From the NCBI GenBank assembly GCA_031273365.1, contig JAISSA010000141.1:1-13831 (forward strand): DNA of 13,831 nt, in the 5' to 3' direction. The stretch comes from Synergistaceae bacterium (lineage in GTDB: Bacteria > Synergistota > Synergistia > Synergistales > Aminobacteriaceae). The notes under the pieces are model-generated. The model did no database searches and was not told the origin of the DNA. It saw only the letters and a program-made list of their open reading frames with translations. This document shows, in pieces, positions 5,860 through 12,935 of this stretch. The stretch's first letter is position 1, and each line of letters opens with the position of its first letter. A program made the position numbers and the translations under genes.

Positions 5860-6798
5860 ATGCCCAAAGCCCGAAAGCTTACTGTTTTAGGCGCAGGATC
5901 GGTGGGAGCGACGATTGCATATACTCTGGTGCTTCAGGGGATGGTTTCTGAAATAATACTGGTAGACGTCAACAAGAACAGCGCTCTGGGCGAGGCGGCC
6001 GACATCATTCAGGGGACCCCTCTGGTCAGCCCGGTCAGGCTCTCTTCGGGCGAGTACGAAGACGCCGCCGACTCCGACATCGTGATTTTCGCGCTTGGCC
6101 TGCGTCGCAAGCCGGGAATGACCCGCCTCGATTTATTCAGCGCCAACGTAGACATTCTCAGGAATGTGGTCCCGGCAATCACCAGATACGCGCCGGACGC
6201 TATTTACATTGTAGTCAGCAATCCCGTCGATCTTCTTACCTATGCGGTTCAAAAAATTTCCGGTCTGCCCGCGAACAGGGTCATCGGCTCCGGCACCCTG
6301 CTCGACACCTGTCGGCTGCGCACCGTTTTGTCCGAGCGGACCGGGGTCAGCACCGCAAGCATCCATGCCTATGTGCTGGCGGAACACGGAGACACCTCTT
6401 TCATTCCCTGGTCCCTGGCGAGTATCTTCGGCATGAACGCCGTCGATTACGTCAGGCAGATGGGAAACGAAACAGGCCCCGGCTGGAAAGAGGAGATTCT
6501 CGACGATGTGCGCAAGGCGGGGGCGCGCGTCATTGCCAATAAGGGAGCGACTTTTTTCGCCGTATCCCTGTCGGTCTGCGAAATTTGCAGGAACATCCTC
6601 GGCAATACCAAAAGAATCATGCCGGTCGGCAAGGTCCTGGAGGGCGAATGCGGGCTCAGCGGCGCCTGCGTCAGCCTTCCATACGCGATAGGAGCTCAGG
6701 GGCTCACAGGCAGCGTATTCCCAAATTTCTCCCCGGACGAACAGGCGGCGCTGGAGAAAAGCGTGGAGAGTTTGAAGCCTTATTGTCAAACTATTTAA
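5860..6798 (+). CDS. LDH/MDH-superfamily dehydrogenase, predicted malate dehydrogenase
   Basis: A 312 aa cytoplasmic NAD-dependent 2-hydroxyacid dehydrogenase of the lactate/malate dehydrogenase superfamily. The Rossmann loop GAGSVG is at 11-16. Asp36, after the second strand, favours NAD over NADP. SNPVD is at 120-124. The catalytic pair is Asp149 (GTLLDTCRLR) and His176 (AEHGD), and Arg152 binds the substrate carboxylate. Much of the chain is LDH-like (KPGMTRLDLF, GSGTLLDT, FIPWS). However, the residue before KPG, position 102 in LDH numbering, is Arg83 where lactate dehydrogenases have Gln. In this family Arg at that position selects oxaloacetate/malate, and RKPGM is the malate dehydrogenase form. 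Together with the following malic enzyme gene this supports malate as substrate. Automated annotation may well call it L-lactate dehydrogenase. AGGAG lies 10 nt before the ATG. Confidence 0.8.
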   Translation: MPKARKLTVLGAGSVGATIAYTLVLQGMVSEIILVDVNKNSALGEAADIIQGTPLVSPVRLSSGEYEDAADSDIVIFALGLRRKPGMTRLDLFSANVDILRNVVPAITRYAPDAIYIVVSNPVDLLTYAVQKISGLPANRVIGSGTLLDTCRLRTVLSERTGVSTASIHAYVLAEHGDTSFIPWSLASIFGMNAVDYVRQMGNETGPGWKEEILDDVRKAGARVIANKGATFFAVSLSVCEICRNILGNTKRIMPVGKVLEGECGLSGACVSLPYAIGAQGLTGSVFPNFSPDEQAALEKSVESLKPYCQTI

Positions 6799-6824
6799 AC
6801 AGAGATGTACCAAAGTTGGGATTG

Positions 6825-6840
6825 ACTTCGGCAGCGAAGT
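6825..6840. promoter_or_regulatory. Perfect 6-bp inverted repeat between the two malate genes
   Basis: ACTTCG and CGAAGT flank GCAG, overlapping a TTGACT that could serve as a -35 box (6822-6827; a 17-nt spacer leads only to a weak TAGTCT). There is no T-run behind it, so an operator or mRNA processing hairpin is as likely as a terminator. The 215-nt gap between the two genes shows nothing else distinct. Confidence 0.35.
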
Positions 6841-7013
6841 ATGATAGTCTCTTTGTAATGTCATAGTAATGTGTCTTGGAGACGAGAGAAAAGGCGCATA
6901 CAATGTTCATACGGCGGGAGCCGGAGAAGGTTGTGTGTGTCTTTTTTTATGCCGGCGCAGTTGTTGCGCGAGGCAAGGGTATTATTTGCAGGAAAGGGGG
7001 CAGGAATTTTTCG

Positions 7014-8195
7014 ATGACGCTGGATATTGCCGCGAAATCGTTGGCCGCGCATCGCGCGGCGAAGGGGAAACTTGTTACGGGAAGTAAAATGCCCGTCGAA
7101 AGCATGGAAGATCTGTCTTTGGCCTACACGCCGGGCGTGGCGGAGCCCTGTCGGGAGATTGTGCGCAATCCCGAGGCGGTGTACGAAGTGACTTCGAAGT
7201 GGAACCTCGTCGCCGTTATCACGGACGGCAGCGCTGTTTTGGGTTTGGGCGACATTGGGCCCGAGGCGTCGCTTCCTGTTATGGAGGGGAAAAGCGTTCT
7301 GTTCAAGCGTTTTGCGGACATCGATTCCTTCCCTCTGGCCCTGCGCACGCAGGACGTGGACACGATCGTCGAGACGGCCTGGCTCCTTACGCCGGGACTG
7401 GGCGGAATCAACCTCGAAGATATCTCCGCTCCCCGATGCTTCGAAATCGAGCGCAAACTTCAGGCCAGATGCGACATCCCCGTCTTTCACGACGACCAGC
7501 ACGGGACGGCGGTCATCTCTCTGGCGGGACTTCTGAACGCCCTCAAAATCGTGGACAGGAAGCTGCCCGACGTCAAAATCGTAATGAACGGCGCCGGCGC
7601 GGCGGGAACGGCCATCTGCAAATTTCTGATGTCCGCGGGCGCGAAAAACGTCATCCTGTGCGACCGCGGCGGGGCCATCTATAAGGGCCGCGAGACCGGA
7701 ATGAATCCTTCCAAAGAAGAACTGGCGAATACGACCAACCCCGAGCGGGAGCGGGGAAGCCTCGCCGACGTTCTCAAAGGCGCGGACGTCTTCATGGGCG
7801 TTTCAGCGCCCGACACCGTGAGCGGCGACATGGTGAAGACGATGGCGAAGAACTCTATCCTTTTCGCCATGGCCAACCCCACGCCGGAGATTTTTCCCGA
7901 CGTCGCCAGGGCGGCCGGCGCGGCCGTCGTCGCGACGGGGCGCAGCGACTTTCCCAATCAGGTCAACAACTGCCTTGGATTTCCGGGAATCTTCCGGGGG
8001 GCTCTCGACGTGCGGGCGAAGTGCGTCAACGAGGAGATGAAACTGGCCGCAGCCCACGCTCTTGCGGCGCTGGTGAGTAGCGCGGAACTTTCCGCGGAGT
8101 ACATTCTGCCGAGGGCGCTGGACTCGCGCGTGGTTCCGGCCGTGGCAAAAGCGGTGGCCGAAGCGGCGCGAAAAACGGGAGTCGCCAGACTGTAG
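7014..8195 (+). CDS. Malic enzyme, NAD type (decarboxylating)
   Basis: A 393 aa short-form bacterial malic enzyme that interconverts malate and pyruvate plus CO2 in the cytoplasm. The N-terminal domain has SLAYTPGVAEPCREI (35-49) with the catalytic Tyr38 and ITDGSAVLGLGDIGPEASLP (69-88). The catalytic Lys93 is in EGKSVLFKRFADID. Metal ligands are in NLEDI (Glu135, Asp136) and FHDDQHGT (Asp160/161). The NAD domain has NGAGAAG (192-198) and Asp217 after the second strand (ILCDRGG), which favours NAD. MANPTPEIFPDV and SDFPNQVNNCLGFPGIFRGA complete the signature. I chose ATG 7014 because the protein then begins MTLDIAAKSLAAHR, as family members do, with CAGG and AAGGGGG upstream; a TTG at 6876 in the same frame would add 46 residues unlike the family. 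There is no C-terminal phosphotransacetylase domain. Confidence 0.92.
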   Translation: MTLDIAAKSLAAHRAAKGKLVTGSKMPVESMEDLSLAYTPGVAEPCREIVRNPEAVYEVTSKWNLVAVITDGSAVLGLGDIGPEASLPVMEGKSVLFKRFADIDSFPLALRTQDVDTIVETAWLLTPGLGGINLEDISAPRCFEIERKLQARCDIPVFHDDQHGTAVISLAGLLNALKIVDRKLPDVKIVMNGAGAAGTAICKFLMSAGAKNVILCDRGGAIYKGRETGMNPSKEELANTTNPERERGSLADVLKGADVFMGVSAPDTVSGDMVKTMAKNSILFAMANPTPEIFPDVARAAGAAVVATGRSDFPNQVNNCLGFPGIFRGALDVRAKCVNEEMKLAAAHALAALVSSAELSAEYILPRALDSRVVPAVAKAVAEAARKTGVARL

Positions 8196-8286
8196 CCCAA
8201 TATTATCGGACATCTTTTTAGTACCGCAGGAATCTGATCAGTATCGCATAAAATTTGACAGCACAGTAGACCGAGGAGGAATCGTT

Positions 8287-8527
8287 TTGAACGATCTGTC
8301 CGGAAGGCTGCGTGGCAATCCTGTTATCGAGGCGGTCAGGAAAAACGAATACCTGAACGCCGCGATCCTTTCTTCGTATAATATTCTCCTTCTTCTGATA
8401 GAATGACATCTGTAAAACGACATCATGTACCATTGAGGACTCCGTAAAGCGGGCGCAAAACGTCGGGAAGAGCATTTTTCTCCATATCGACCTTATAGAC
8501 ATCACAACGAGCGAAGCTTTGGGCTGA
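8287..8527 (+). pseudogene. glpP: Broken glpP, glycerol-3-phosphate-responsive antiterminator
   Basis: Two frames overlap here. Frame 1 starts at a TTG (8287), six nt after a strong GAGGAGGA site, and encodes 39 residues including GNPVIEAVRKNEYLNAAILS before a TGA at 8404-8406. One base over, frame 2 (8405-8527) continues as DICKTTSCTIEDSVKRAQNV then GKSIFLHIDLIDITTSEALG and stops. Joined, the two match the N-terminal 70-80 residues of GlpP, as in the Bacillus protein: PVI.AV near the start, a short hydrophobic strand, a helix, then the highly conserved FLHIDLI strand. In intact GlpP that strand is followed by a glycine and another 110 or so residues, which I cannot find. So the gene carries a frameshift, a nonsense end and loss of the C-terminal half. 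GlpP binds glycerol-3-phosphate and the leader RNA of glp operons, and the next operon holds glpK and glpF, so position supports the call. Confidence 0.7.
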
Positions 8528-8683
8528 GTGGGCTCTGTTTCTTCGGGCCTGCACGTTTACTAAAAATTCTGTCGGGCATCATGCTTTCTGTCAGTTTCCG
8601 GAAGATGTGGGACTGAAGGAAGTTTTCAAATCTAATTTTTTCGGGAAGTTTGCAGCATAAATCGATCGAGGGAGGTACTGGGA
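8528..8683. other. Leader region of the glycerol cluster
   Basis: These 156 nt follow the glpP remnant and precede the flavin reductase gene. I found no convincing promoter and no terminator/antiterminator hairpin of the kind GlpP acts on, although a T-run at 8634-8641 is present. GGAGG at 8671-8675 serves the next gene. Confidence 0.4.
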
Positions 8684-9193
8684 ATGAACTATGAAGGTCT
8701 TTCCAAACTGACGTATGGCGTGTATTTAGTGGGCGCGCCCAACGACAAGGGCGGCGGCAACGCCCTGCTGGCCAACCTGGTTACGCAGGTGTCCAGCGAA
8801 CCGCTGATGGTGAGCGTGTGTATCGGCAAAGAGAACCTGACCCACGGGCAGATTGCCGCCGCGGGAAAGTTCAACATCACCGTACTGGGCGAAAAGGCGG
8901 ACATAGAGTTTTTGCGGAAGTTCGGCTTCAGCAGCGGGCGCGACGCCGACAAGCTGGCCGGCGTGGAAACTAAGGAAATAGGCGGCTTCCCCACTGTGGT
9001 GCAGTACGGCGTCGCCCTGCTCGAGTGCCAGGTGACCGGGCAGGTGGATTGCCCCAACAGCACCGTTTACCTCGCGAACGTGGTCTCCACCCGCACCCTG
9101 GACCCCGGAAAGCCCATGACCAGCGACTATTACCACGATGTGATGGGCGGTAAGGCATCCTCCAAAGCTCCGGCATGGGCCGCCCGCTACTAG
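8684..9193 (+). CDS. Flavin reductase-like FMN-binding protein
   Basis: A 169 aa cytoplasmic protein of the flavin reductase-like domain family, which bind FMN in a split-barrel fold and pass electrons between NAD(P)H, flavin and partner proteins. It starts MNYEGLSKLTYGVYLVGAPN. The segment NALLANLVTQVSSEPLMVSV (about 26-45) is the conserved FMN-phosphate binding region with the typical strand after SSEP. NLTHGQIAAAGKFNITVLGE (51-70) and FLRKFGFSSGRDADKL are also characteristic. The C-terminal YYHDVMGGKASSKAP resembles the junction that in high-molecular-weight rubredoxins and flavoredoxins leads to a rubredoxin domain; here the chain ends, so it is a stand-alone flavoprotein. It is first in the run ahead of glpK, 53 nt away, with GGAGG eight nt before its ATG. 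The electron partner is unknown. Confidence 0.85.
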   Translation: MNYEGLSKLTYGVYLVGAPNDKGGGNALLANLVTQVSSEPLMVSVCIGKENLTHGQIAAAGKFNITVLGEKADIEFLRKFGFSSGRDADKLAGVETKEIGGFPTVVQYGVALLECQVTGQVDCPNSTVYLANVVSTRTLDPGKPMTSDYYHDVMGGKASSKAPAWAARY

Positions 9194-9246
9194 AAAGCAT
9201 TGCGTCCGCAGTATTGCGCAGGACGAGACAGAGAGGAGAAAAGATT

Positions 9247-10740
9247 ATGGGAAAGTATTTAGTCGCTCTGGACCAGGGAACCACCAGCTCCCGCGCTATC
9301 ATTTTTGACAAGCAGGGCAATGGCGTCAGCTCGGCCCAGATGGAGTTTACCCAGATTTTTCCCCAGCCGGGGTGGGTGGAGCACGACCCCATGGAAATTT
9401 GGTCCAGTCAGCTGGCGGTGCTTGTCGAGGCAAAGGCCCGCTTCGGCGTTGCCGCAGGCGACATCGCGGCTATCGGCATCACCAACCAGCGTGAAACGAC
9501 CATCGTGTGGGATCGCCATACCGGCAAGCCGATCTACAACGCCATCGTGTGGCAGTGCCGCCGCACCTCCGAATATGTGGACACTTTGAAGGCAAAGGGC
9601 TTTGACAAAACGCTCAAGGAAAAAACCGGCCTTGTAGCCGACGCGTACTTCTCCGGCACCAAGGTGCGCTGGATTCTGGAGAACGTGCCGGGCGCTCGGG
9701 AAAAGGCCGAAAAGGGCGACCTGCTCTTTGGAACGGTGGACACCTGGCTGATTTGGAAACTGACCAAAGGCCGATGCCACGTGACCGACTACTCCAACGC
9801 CTCCCGTACCCTGCTCTACAATATTCACAAGCTGGAGTGGGACGATGAAATCCTCAAAGAACTGAACATCCCCAAATCCATGCTGCCGGAGGTCAAACCC
9901 TCCAGCTACGTCTACGGCAACTGCGACGCCGAATTTCTGGGCGGCGAGGTGCCCATTGCCGGCATCGCGGGCGACCAGCAGGCGGCCCTCTTCGGCCAGT
10001 GCTGTTTCGAGCCGGGCATGGTGAAAAACACGTACGGCACCGGTTGCTTTATCCTGATGAACACCGGTGAAAAGGCCATTACCAGCAAGAACGGCCTGCT
10101 CACCACCATCGCCTGGGGCATCGGCGACAAGGTGGAGTACGCGCTGGAGGGCAGCGTTTTTGTGGCGGGCGCGGTCATCCAGTGGCTGCGCGACGGCCTG
10201 CGTATGCTCGACAACGCCGCCTTTACCGAGGGGTACGCCAGTAAGGTGCCCGACAGCGCCGGAGTGTACGTCGTGCCCGCTTTTACGGGCCTTGGCGCTC
10301 CCTATTGGGATCAGTACGCCCGCGGCGCGATCGTGGGGCTGACCCGCGGCGTCGAGAAGGAGCACTTCATCCGCGCCGCGCTGGAGAGCCTCGCCTACCA
10401 GAGTTACGACGTGGTCAAGGCGATGGACGCCGATAACGAGGGCGTGGGACTGAAGGCCCTGCGCGTCGACGGCGGCGCCTGCGCCAACAACTTCCTCATG
10501 CAGTTCCAGGCGGACATTCTGGGCGTGGACGTCGTGCGGCCCAAAGTGATCGAGAGCACGGCGCTGGGCGCGGTATACCTCGCCGGCCTCGCGGTGGGCT
10601 ACTATAAGGACAAGGCCGATATCACCCAGAATGTGGCGGTCGACAAAACCTTCAAGCCCAACATGGACGCCGCTCATCGGGAAGAACTGCTGGCCGGCTG
10701 GAAGGAAGCCGTTAAACGCGCACTGGGCTGGGCAAAGTAG
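9247..10740 (+). CDS. glpK: Glycerol kinase
   Basis: A 497 aa FGGY-family kinase, near the usual 500, that phosphorylates glycerol to glycerol-3-phosphate with ATP and so traps it in the cell. Visible motifs are LDQGTTSSRAIIFD at the N-terminus, GITNQRETTIVWDRHTGKPI (77-96), VDTWLIWKLTKGR, AGIAGDQQAALFGQ, NTYGTGCFILMNTG, FTGLGAPYWDQYARGAIVGL and the FGGY-type DGGACANNFLMQFQADILG near the C-terminus. In many Firmicutes a His just before the GEVPIAG-like strand (His232 in the enterococcal enzyme) is phosphorylated by HPr of the PTS; here Glu229 stands in its place, so that control is absent. I chose ATG 9247, with AGGAG nine nt upstream, because an in-frame ATG at 9175 overlaps the flavin reductase gene and adds 24 residues not seen in the family. 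Confidence 0.96.
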   Translation: MGKYLVALDQGTTSSRAIIFDKQGNGVSSAQMEFTQIFPQPGWVEHDPMEIWSSQLAVLVEAKARFGVAAGDIAAIGITNQRETTIVWDRHTGKPIYNAIVWQCRRTSEYVDTLKAKGFDKTLKEKTGLVADAYFSGTKVRWILENVPGAREKAEKGDLLFGTVDTWLIWKLTKGRCHVTDYSNASRTLLYNIHKLEWDDEILKELNIPKSMLPEVKPSSYVYGNCDAEFLGGEVPIAGIAGDQQAALFGQCCFEPGMVKNTYGTGCFILMNTGEKAITSKNGLLTTIAWGIGDKVEYALEGSVFVAGAVIQWLRDGLRMLDNAAFTEGYASKVPDSAGVYVVPAFTGLGAPYWDQYARGAIVGLTRGVEKEHFIRAALESLAYQSYDVVKAMDADNEGVGLKALRVDGGACANNFLMQFQADILGVDVVRPKVIESTALGAVYLAGLAVGYYKDKADITQNVAVDKTFKPNMDAAHREELLAGWKEAVKRALGWAK

Positions 10741-10947
10741 AAATCCGGGAGAATTGACGGTCGTCGCCATTGCAAACAGCTTTGCCGGGCCGTTGGGCTG
10801 CCGCCGAATCGACGTGATTTTGCCGATTCGCGCGGGCAGGCCTCGGACAGAAGTTTGGCCGGAAGTATTGAATAGAAACTTGAATAGAAACTTGAATAGA
10901 AACTTTGGATGGTAACTTTAAACCTGGCTCTGAAGGAGGAAAATACC
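10741..10947. other. glpK-glpF intergenic region with inverted repeat
   Basis: The 207-nt gap is long for an operon. It holds an exact 7-bp inverted repeat CGAATCG/CGATTCG (10805-10811 and 10824-10830) with a 12-nt loop, then the 12-nt tandem repeat, then the glpF ribosome site. No strong promoter is evident. Confidence 0.5.
10868..10903. repeat. Three perfect tandem copies of a 12-nt unit
   Basis: TTGAATAGAAAC occurs at 10868-10879, 10880-10891 and 10892-10903 with no mismatches. It lies 45 nt ahead of the glpF start, in untranslated DNA. It is A/T-rich in contrast to its surroundings and of a kind that changes copy number by slippage. Confidence 0.9.
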
Positions 10948-11655
10948 GTGCAAAACTATTTATACGAGTTTTTGGGAACTGCCTTCCTGGTTTTATTGGG
11001 TGACGGAGTTTGTGCCGGAGTGCTTTTGAACAAAACAAAAACCAACGGGTCCGGCTTTATCGTGATCGCTTTCGGCTGGGCCTGCGCCGTTCTCATCCCG
11101 GCCCTCATGTTCACCAAATCGGGCGCCGTGTTCAACCCCGCCCTCACCATTGCCCTCGCGGCCATCGGCAAGCTGAGCTGGGCGCTTGTGCCCGGCTACG
11201 TCGTGGCTGAGATGCTGGGCGGTCTCCTTGGCGGCATTCTGGTTTGGGTGATGTATAAGGATCACTTTGCGGCTACCGAAGACGGCGACACCAAGCTGGG
11301 CGTATTCTGCACAGGTCCGGCCATCCGCAACTACACCAACAACTTCGTCAGCGAGTTTATCGCCACCTTCGTGCTTGTGTTCACGATCCTGGGGATTTCC
11401 CAGACCTCGGTCGGGGATGTCGCCGCCGTTGGCACCTTCGGCGTCGGGGCCATCATCCTCTCCTGCGGCGTCAGCCTCGGCGGCACGACCGGTTACGCCA
11501 TGAACCCCGCCCGTGACTTCAGCCCCCGCGTCGCTCACGCGATTCTGCCCATTCCCAACAAGCGGAACTCCGACTGGGGCTATTCCTGGATTCCGGTTGT
11601 CGCTCCCATCTGCGGGGCCGTTGTCGCCGCGCTCAGCGCCACCGCTATTTTTTAG
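10948..11655 (+). CDS. glpF: Glycerol facilitator, aquaglyceroporin (MIP family)
   Basis: A 235 aa inner-membrane channel for glycerol. Both signature half-helix motifs are present: NPA at 63-65 (VFNPALTIA) and NPARD at 186-190 (MNPARDFSPR). The Asp after the second NPAR is the usual mark of glycerol-conducting members as opposed to water-only aquaporins, and Arg189 is the selectivity-filter arginine. Six membrane helices can be traced, beginning LYEFLGTAFLVLLGDGVCAG. The start is GTG 10948, seven nt after the strong site AAGGAGGA; an in-frame ATG at 10909 would put that site inside the coding region and add 13 polar residues. It follows glpK, whose product phosphorylates the glycerol that enters, and precedes the Ldh_2-type gene by 27 nt. 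Confidence 0.95.
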   Translation: MQNYLYEFLGTAFLVLLGDGVCAGVLLNKTKTNGSGFIVIAFGWACAVLIPALMFTKSGAVFNPALTIALAAIGKLSWALVPGYVVAEMLGGLLGGILVWVMYKDHFAATEDGDTKLGVFCTGPAIRNYTNNFVSEFIATFVLVFTILGISQTSVGDVAAVGTFGVGAIILSCGVSLGGTTGYAMNPARDFSPRVAHAILPIPNKRNSDWGYSWIPVVAPICGAVVAALSATAIF

Positions 11656-11682
11656 TTTTTTAGCTCGACAGGAGGAAAACAG

Positions 11683-12789
11683 ATGGCTTATGTAACGGTC
11701 CCGTGGGATCTCGTCGAGAAGTTTGTCGTTGATGTGTTTTGCGGTTACGGTGTCCCGAGAGAGGACGCGGAGCTCTGTGCGGACGTCCTGCTGGAGTCGG
11801 ATCGCAGAGGGACCGAGTCTCACGGCCTGAACCGGCTGAAGCCGATATACCTCGACCGCATCAAAGAAAAGATCCAGAGCCCCGTGACGAATTTCGAGAT
11901 CGTGAAGGATGGCCCCACCACCGCGGTGGTCGACGGACACGACGGGATGGGGCAGGTCGTGGGCGTGAAGTCCATGCGCCTGGCGATCGAAAAGGCCAAA
12001 AAGCTCGGAATGGGGATGGTGGTGGCCCGAAACTCCACCCATTACGGCATCGCCGGATATTACAGCACTATGGCGTCCAAAGCCGGCTGCATCGGCATCA
12101 CGGGCACGAACGCCCGTCCGTCCATAGCGCCGACCTTCGGCGTGGAGAACATGCTGGGCACCAACCCGCTGACCTTCGGAATTCCCACGGACGAGCCCTT
12201 CGACTTCAGCCTGGACTGCGCCACGTCCATCACGCAGAGGGGGAAGATCGAGACCTTCGCGCGAAAGGGCCAGGTCACGCCCTCCGGGATGGTCATCGGC
12301 CAGGACGGAGGCCCACTGACCGACTCGCAGGAAATTCTCTCGGCCCTGGTCAAGGGGACGGCCGCTCTTGCGCCTCTCGGCGGGATCGGGGAGGAGCTCG
12401 CCGGTTACAAGGGCTTCGGCTACGCTACGGTGGTCGAGATTCTTTCCGCGGCCCTCCAGAACGGGAACTTTTTGAAACAGCTGAGCGGGATCGGCCCCGA
12501 CGGATCGAAGATCCCCTATCACCTGGGGCATTTTTTCATCGCCATCGACGTGGAGGCGTTTGTTCCTCTCGCGACGTTCAGGAAAATCACCGGCGATATT
12601 TTGCGGGCGCTGCGGAACTCGAAGAAAGCGCCGGGCGCGGAGCGCATCTACACGGCCGGCGAAAAAGAGTACCTCATCGGGCAGGAGCGTAAGGACACCG
12701 GCGTTCCCGTAGGCGACGCCGTGCAGAAGGAGCTCATCGCCGTTCGGGACGAGCTGAAGCTCACGCAATACCGCTTCCCCTTCGAATAG
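11683..12789 (+). CDS. Ldh_2-family malate/L-lactate dehydrogenase
   Basis: A 368 aa NAD(P)-dependent oxidoreductase of the Ldh_2 family (Pfam PF02615), a fold unrelated to classical LDH/MDH. Members oxidise malate, L-lactate, ureidoglycolate, sulfolactate or delta-lactams, so the exact substrate is not settled. Family marks are ESDRRGTESHGLNRL (38-52) with the catalytic His47, ARNSTHYGIAGYY (115-127), the phrase GTNARPSIAPTFGVENMLGT (141-160) with NPLTFGIPT, and YKGFGYATVVEILSAAL. GGAGG lies seven nt before the ATG, and the gene starts 27 nt past glpF, so co-transcription is likely. That puts it in a glycerol-uptake operon. A role in re-oxidising or producing NADH during glycerol use is possible but inferred. 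Confidence 0.9.
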   Translation: MAYVTVPWDLVEKFVVDVFCGYGVPREDAELCADVLLESDRRGTESHGLNRLKPIYLDRIKEKIQSPVTNFEIVKDGPTTAVVDGHDGMGQVVGVKSMRLAIEKAKKLGMGMVVARNSTHYGIAGYYSTMASKAGCIGITGTNARPSIAPTFGVENMLGTNPLTFGIPTDEPFDFSLDCATSITQRGKIETFARKGQVTPSGMVIGQDGGPLTDSQEILSALVKGTAALAPLGGIGEELAGYKGFGYATVVEILSAALQNGNFLKQLSGIGPDGSKIPYHLGHFFIAIDVEAFVPLATFRKITGDILRALRNSKKAPGAERIYTAGEKEYLIGQERKDTGVPVGDAVQKELIAVRDELKLTQYRFPFE

Positions 12790-12832
12790 CAGGGGGCGTG
12801 CCCCCTGCACCCCGGGACCCCATTCGGGGGTG
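12789..12832. repeat. Two consecutive GC-rich hairpins after the Ldh_2 gene
   Basis: GCAGGGGGC and GCCCCCTGC (12789-12797, 12800-12808) form a near-continuous stem overlapping the stop codon. A second weaker stem pairs CACCCC (12808-12813) with GGGGTG (12827-12832). The style matches the 5681 and 12936 repeat elements. They could stop transcription, but no T-run follows. Confidence 0.6.
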
Positions 12833-12874
12833 AAACCACTAAACCACTCCGCCGCCCGTTGGGCGGCGGGGTTT
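12833..12874. terminator. Long GC-rich stem-loop, terminator or REP-like
   Basis: CCGCCGCCC (12849-12857), loop GTT, GGGCGGCGG (12861-12869) is a perfect 9-bp stem. It is extended by AAACC (12841-12845) with GGTTT (12870-12874) past a 3-nt bulge. The octamer AAACCACT is doubled just ahead of it (12833-12848). It lies between the Ldh_2 gene and the HdrB gene, so it may separate the two transcripts. Confidence 0.55.
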
Positions 12875-12910
12875 GGCCGTAACCCCCGGTTAATTCCATC
12901 CTGGCACGAT

Positions 12911-12916
12911 TATAAT
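12911..12916 (+). promoter_or_regulatory. TATAAT box, possible promoter of the HdrB gene
   Basis: A perfect TATAAT stands alone between the hairpin cluster and repeat copy B. No good -35 box is found 16-18 nt upstream. Transcription from here would pass through repeat copy B before reaching the gene. Confidence 0.3.
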
Positions 12917-12935
12917 GTCTACAGGAACCGAGAAA

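Noticed and set aside
6876..7013. 46-residue N-terminal extension of malic enzyme
   Set aside because: It needs a TTG start, has no family match, and the ATG at 7014 restores the usual N-terminus.
8255..8260. TTGACA as the -35 box for the glpP remnant
   Set aside because: A -10 box at proper distance would fall inside the ribosome site at 8273-8280 and none is there.
8218..8505. 95-codon minus-strand open frame
   Set aside because: It lies antisense to the glpP remnant, which explains the sequence better, and has no ribosome site that stands out.
9259..10770. 503-codon minus-strand open frame opposite glpK
   Set aside because: Mirror of the glpK codon pattern; glpK itself is unmistakable.
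10868..10903. CRISPR-like or iteron origin
   Set aside because: The 12-nt units are directly abutting, without spacers, only three in number, and no cas or rep gene is near.
10993..12810. 605-codon minus-strand open frame opposite glpF and the Ldh_2 gene
   Set aside because: It spans two genes with strong family motifs on the plus strand and has no recognisable content or ribosome site.
12901..12916. Sigma-54 promoter (TGGCAC before the HdrB gene)
   Set aside because: TGGCAC is present but the required GC-containing -12 element at fixed spacing is not; the sequence there is TATAAT.
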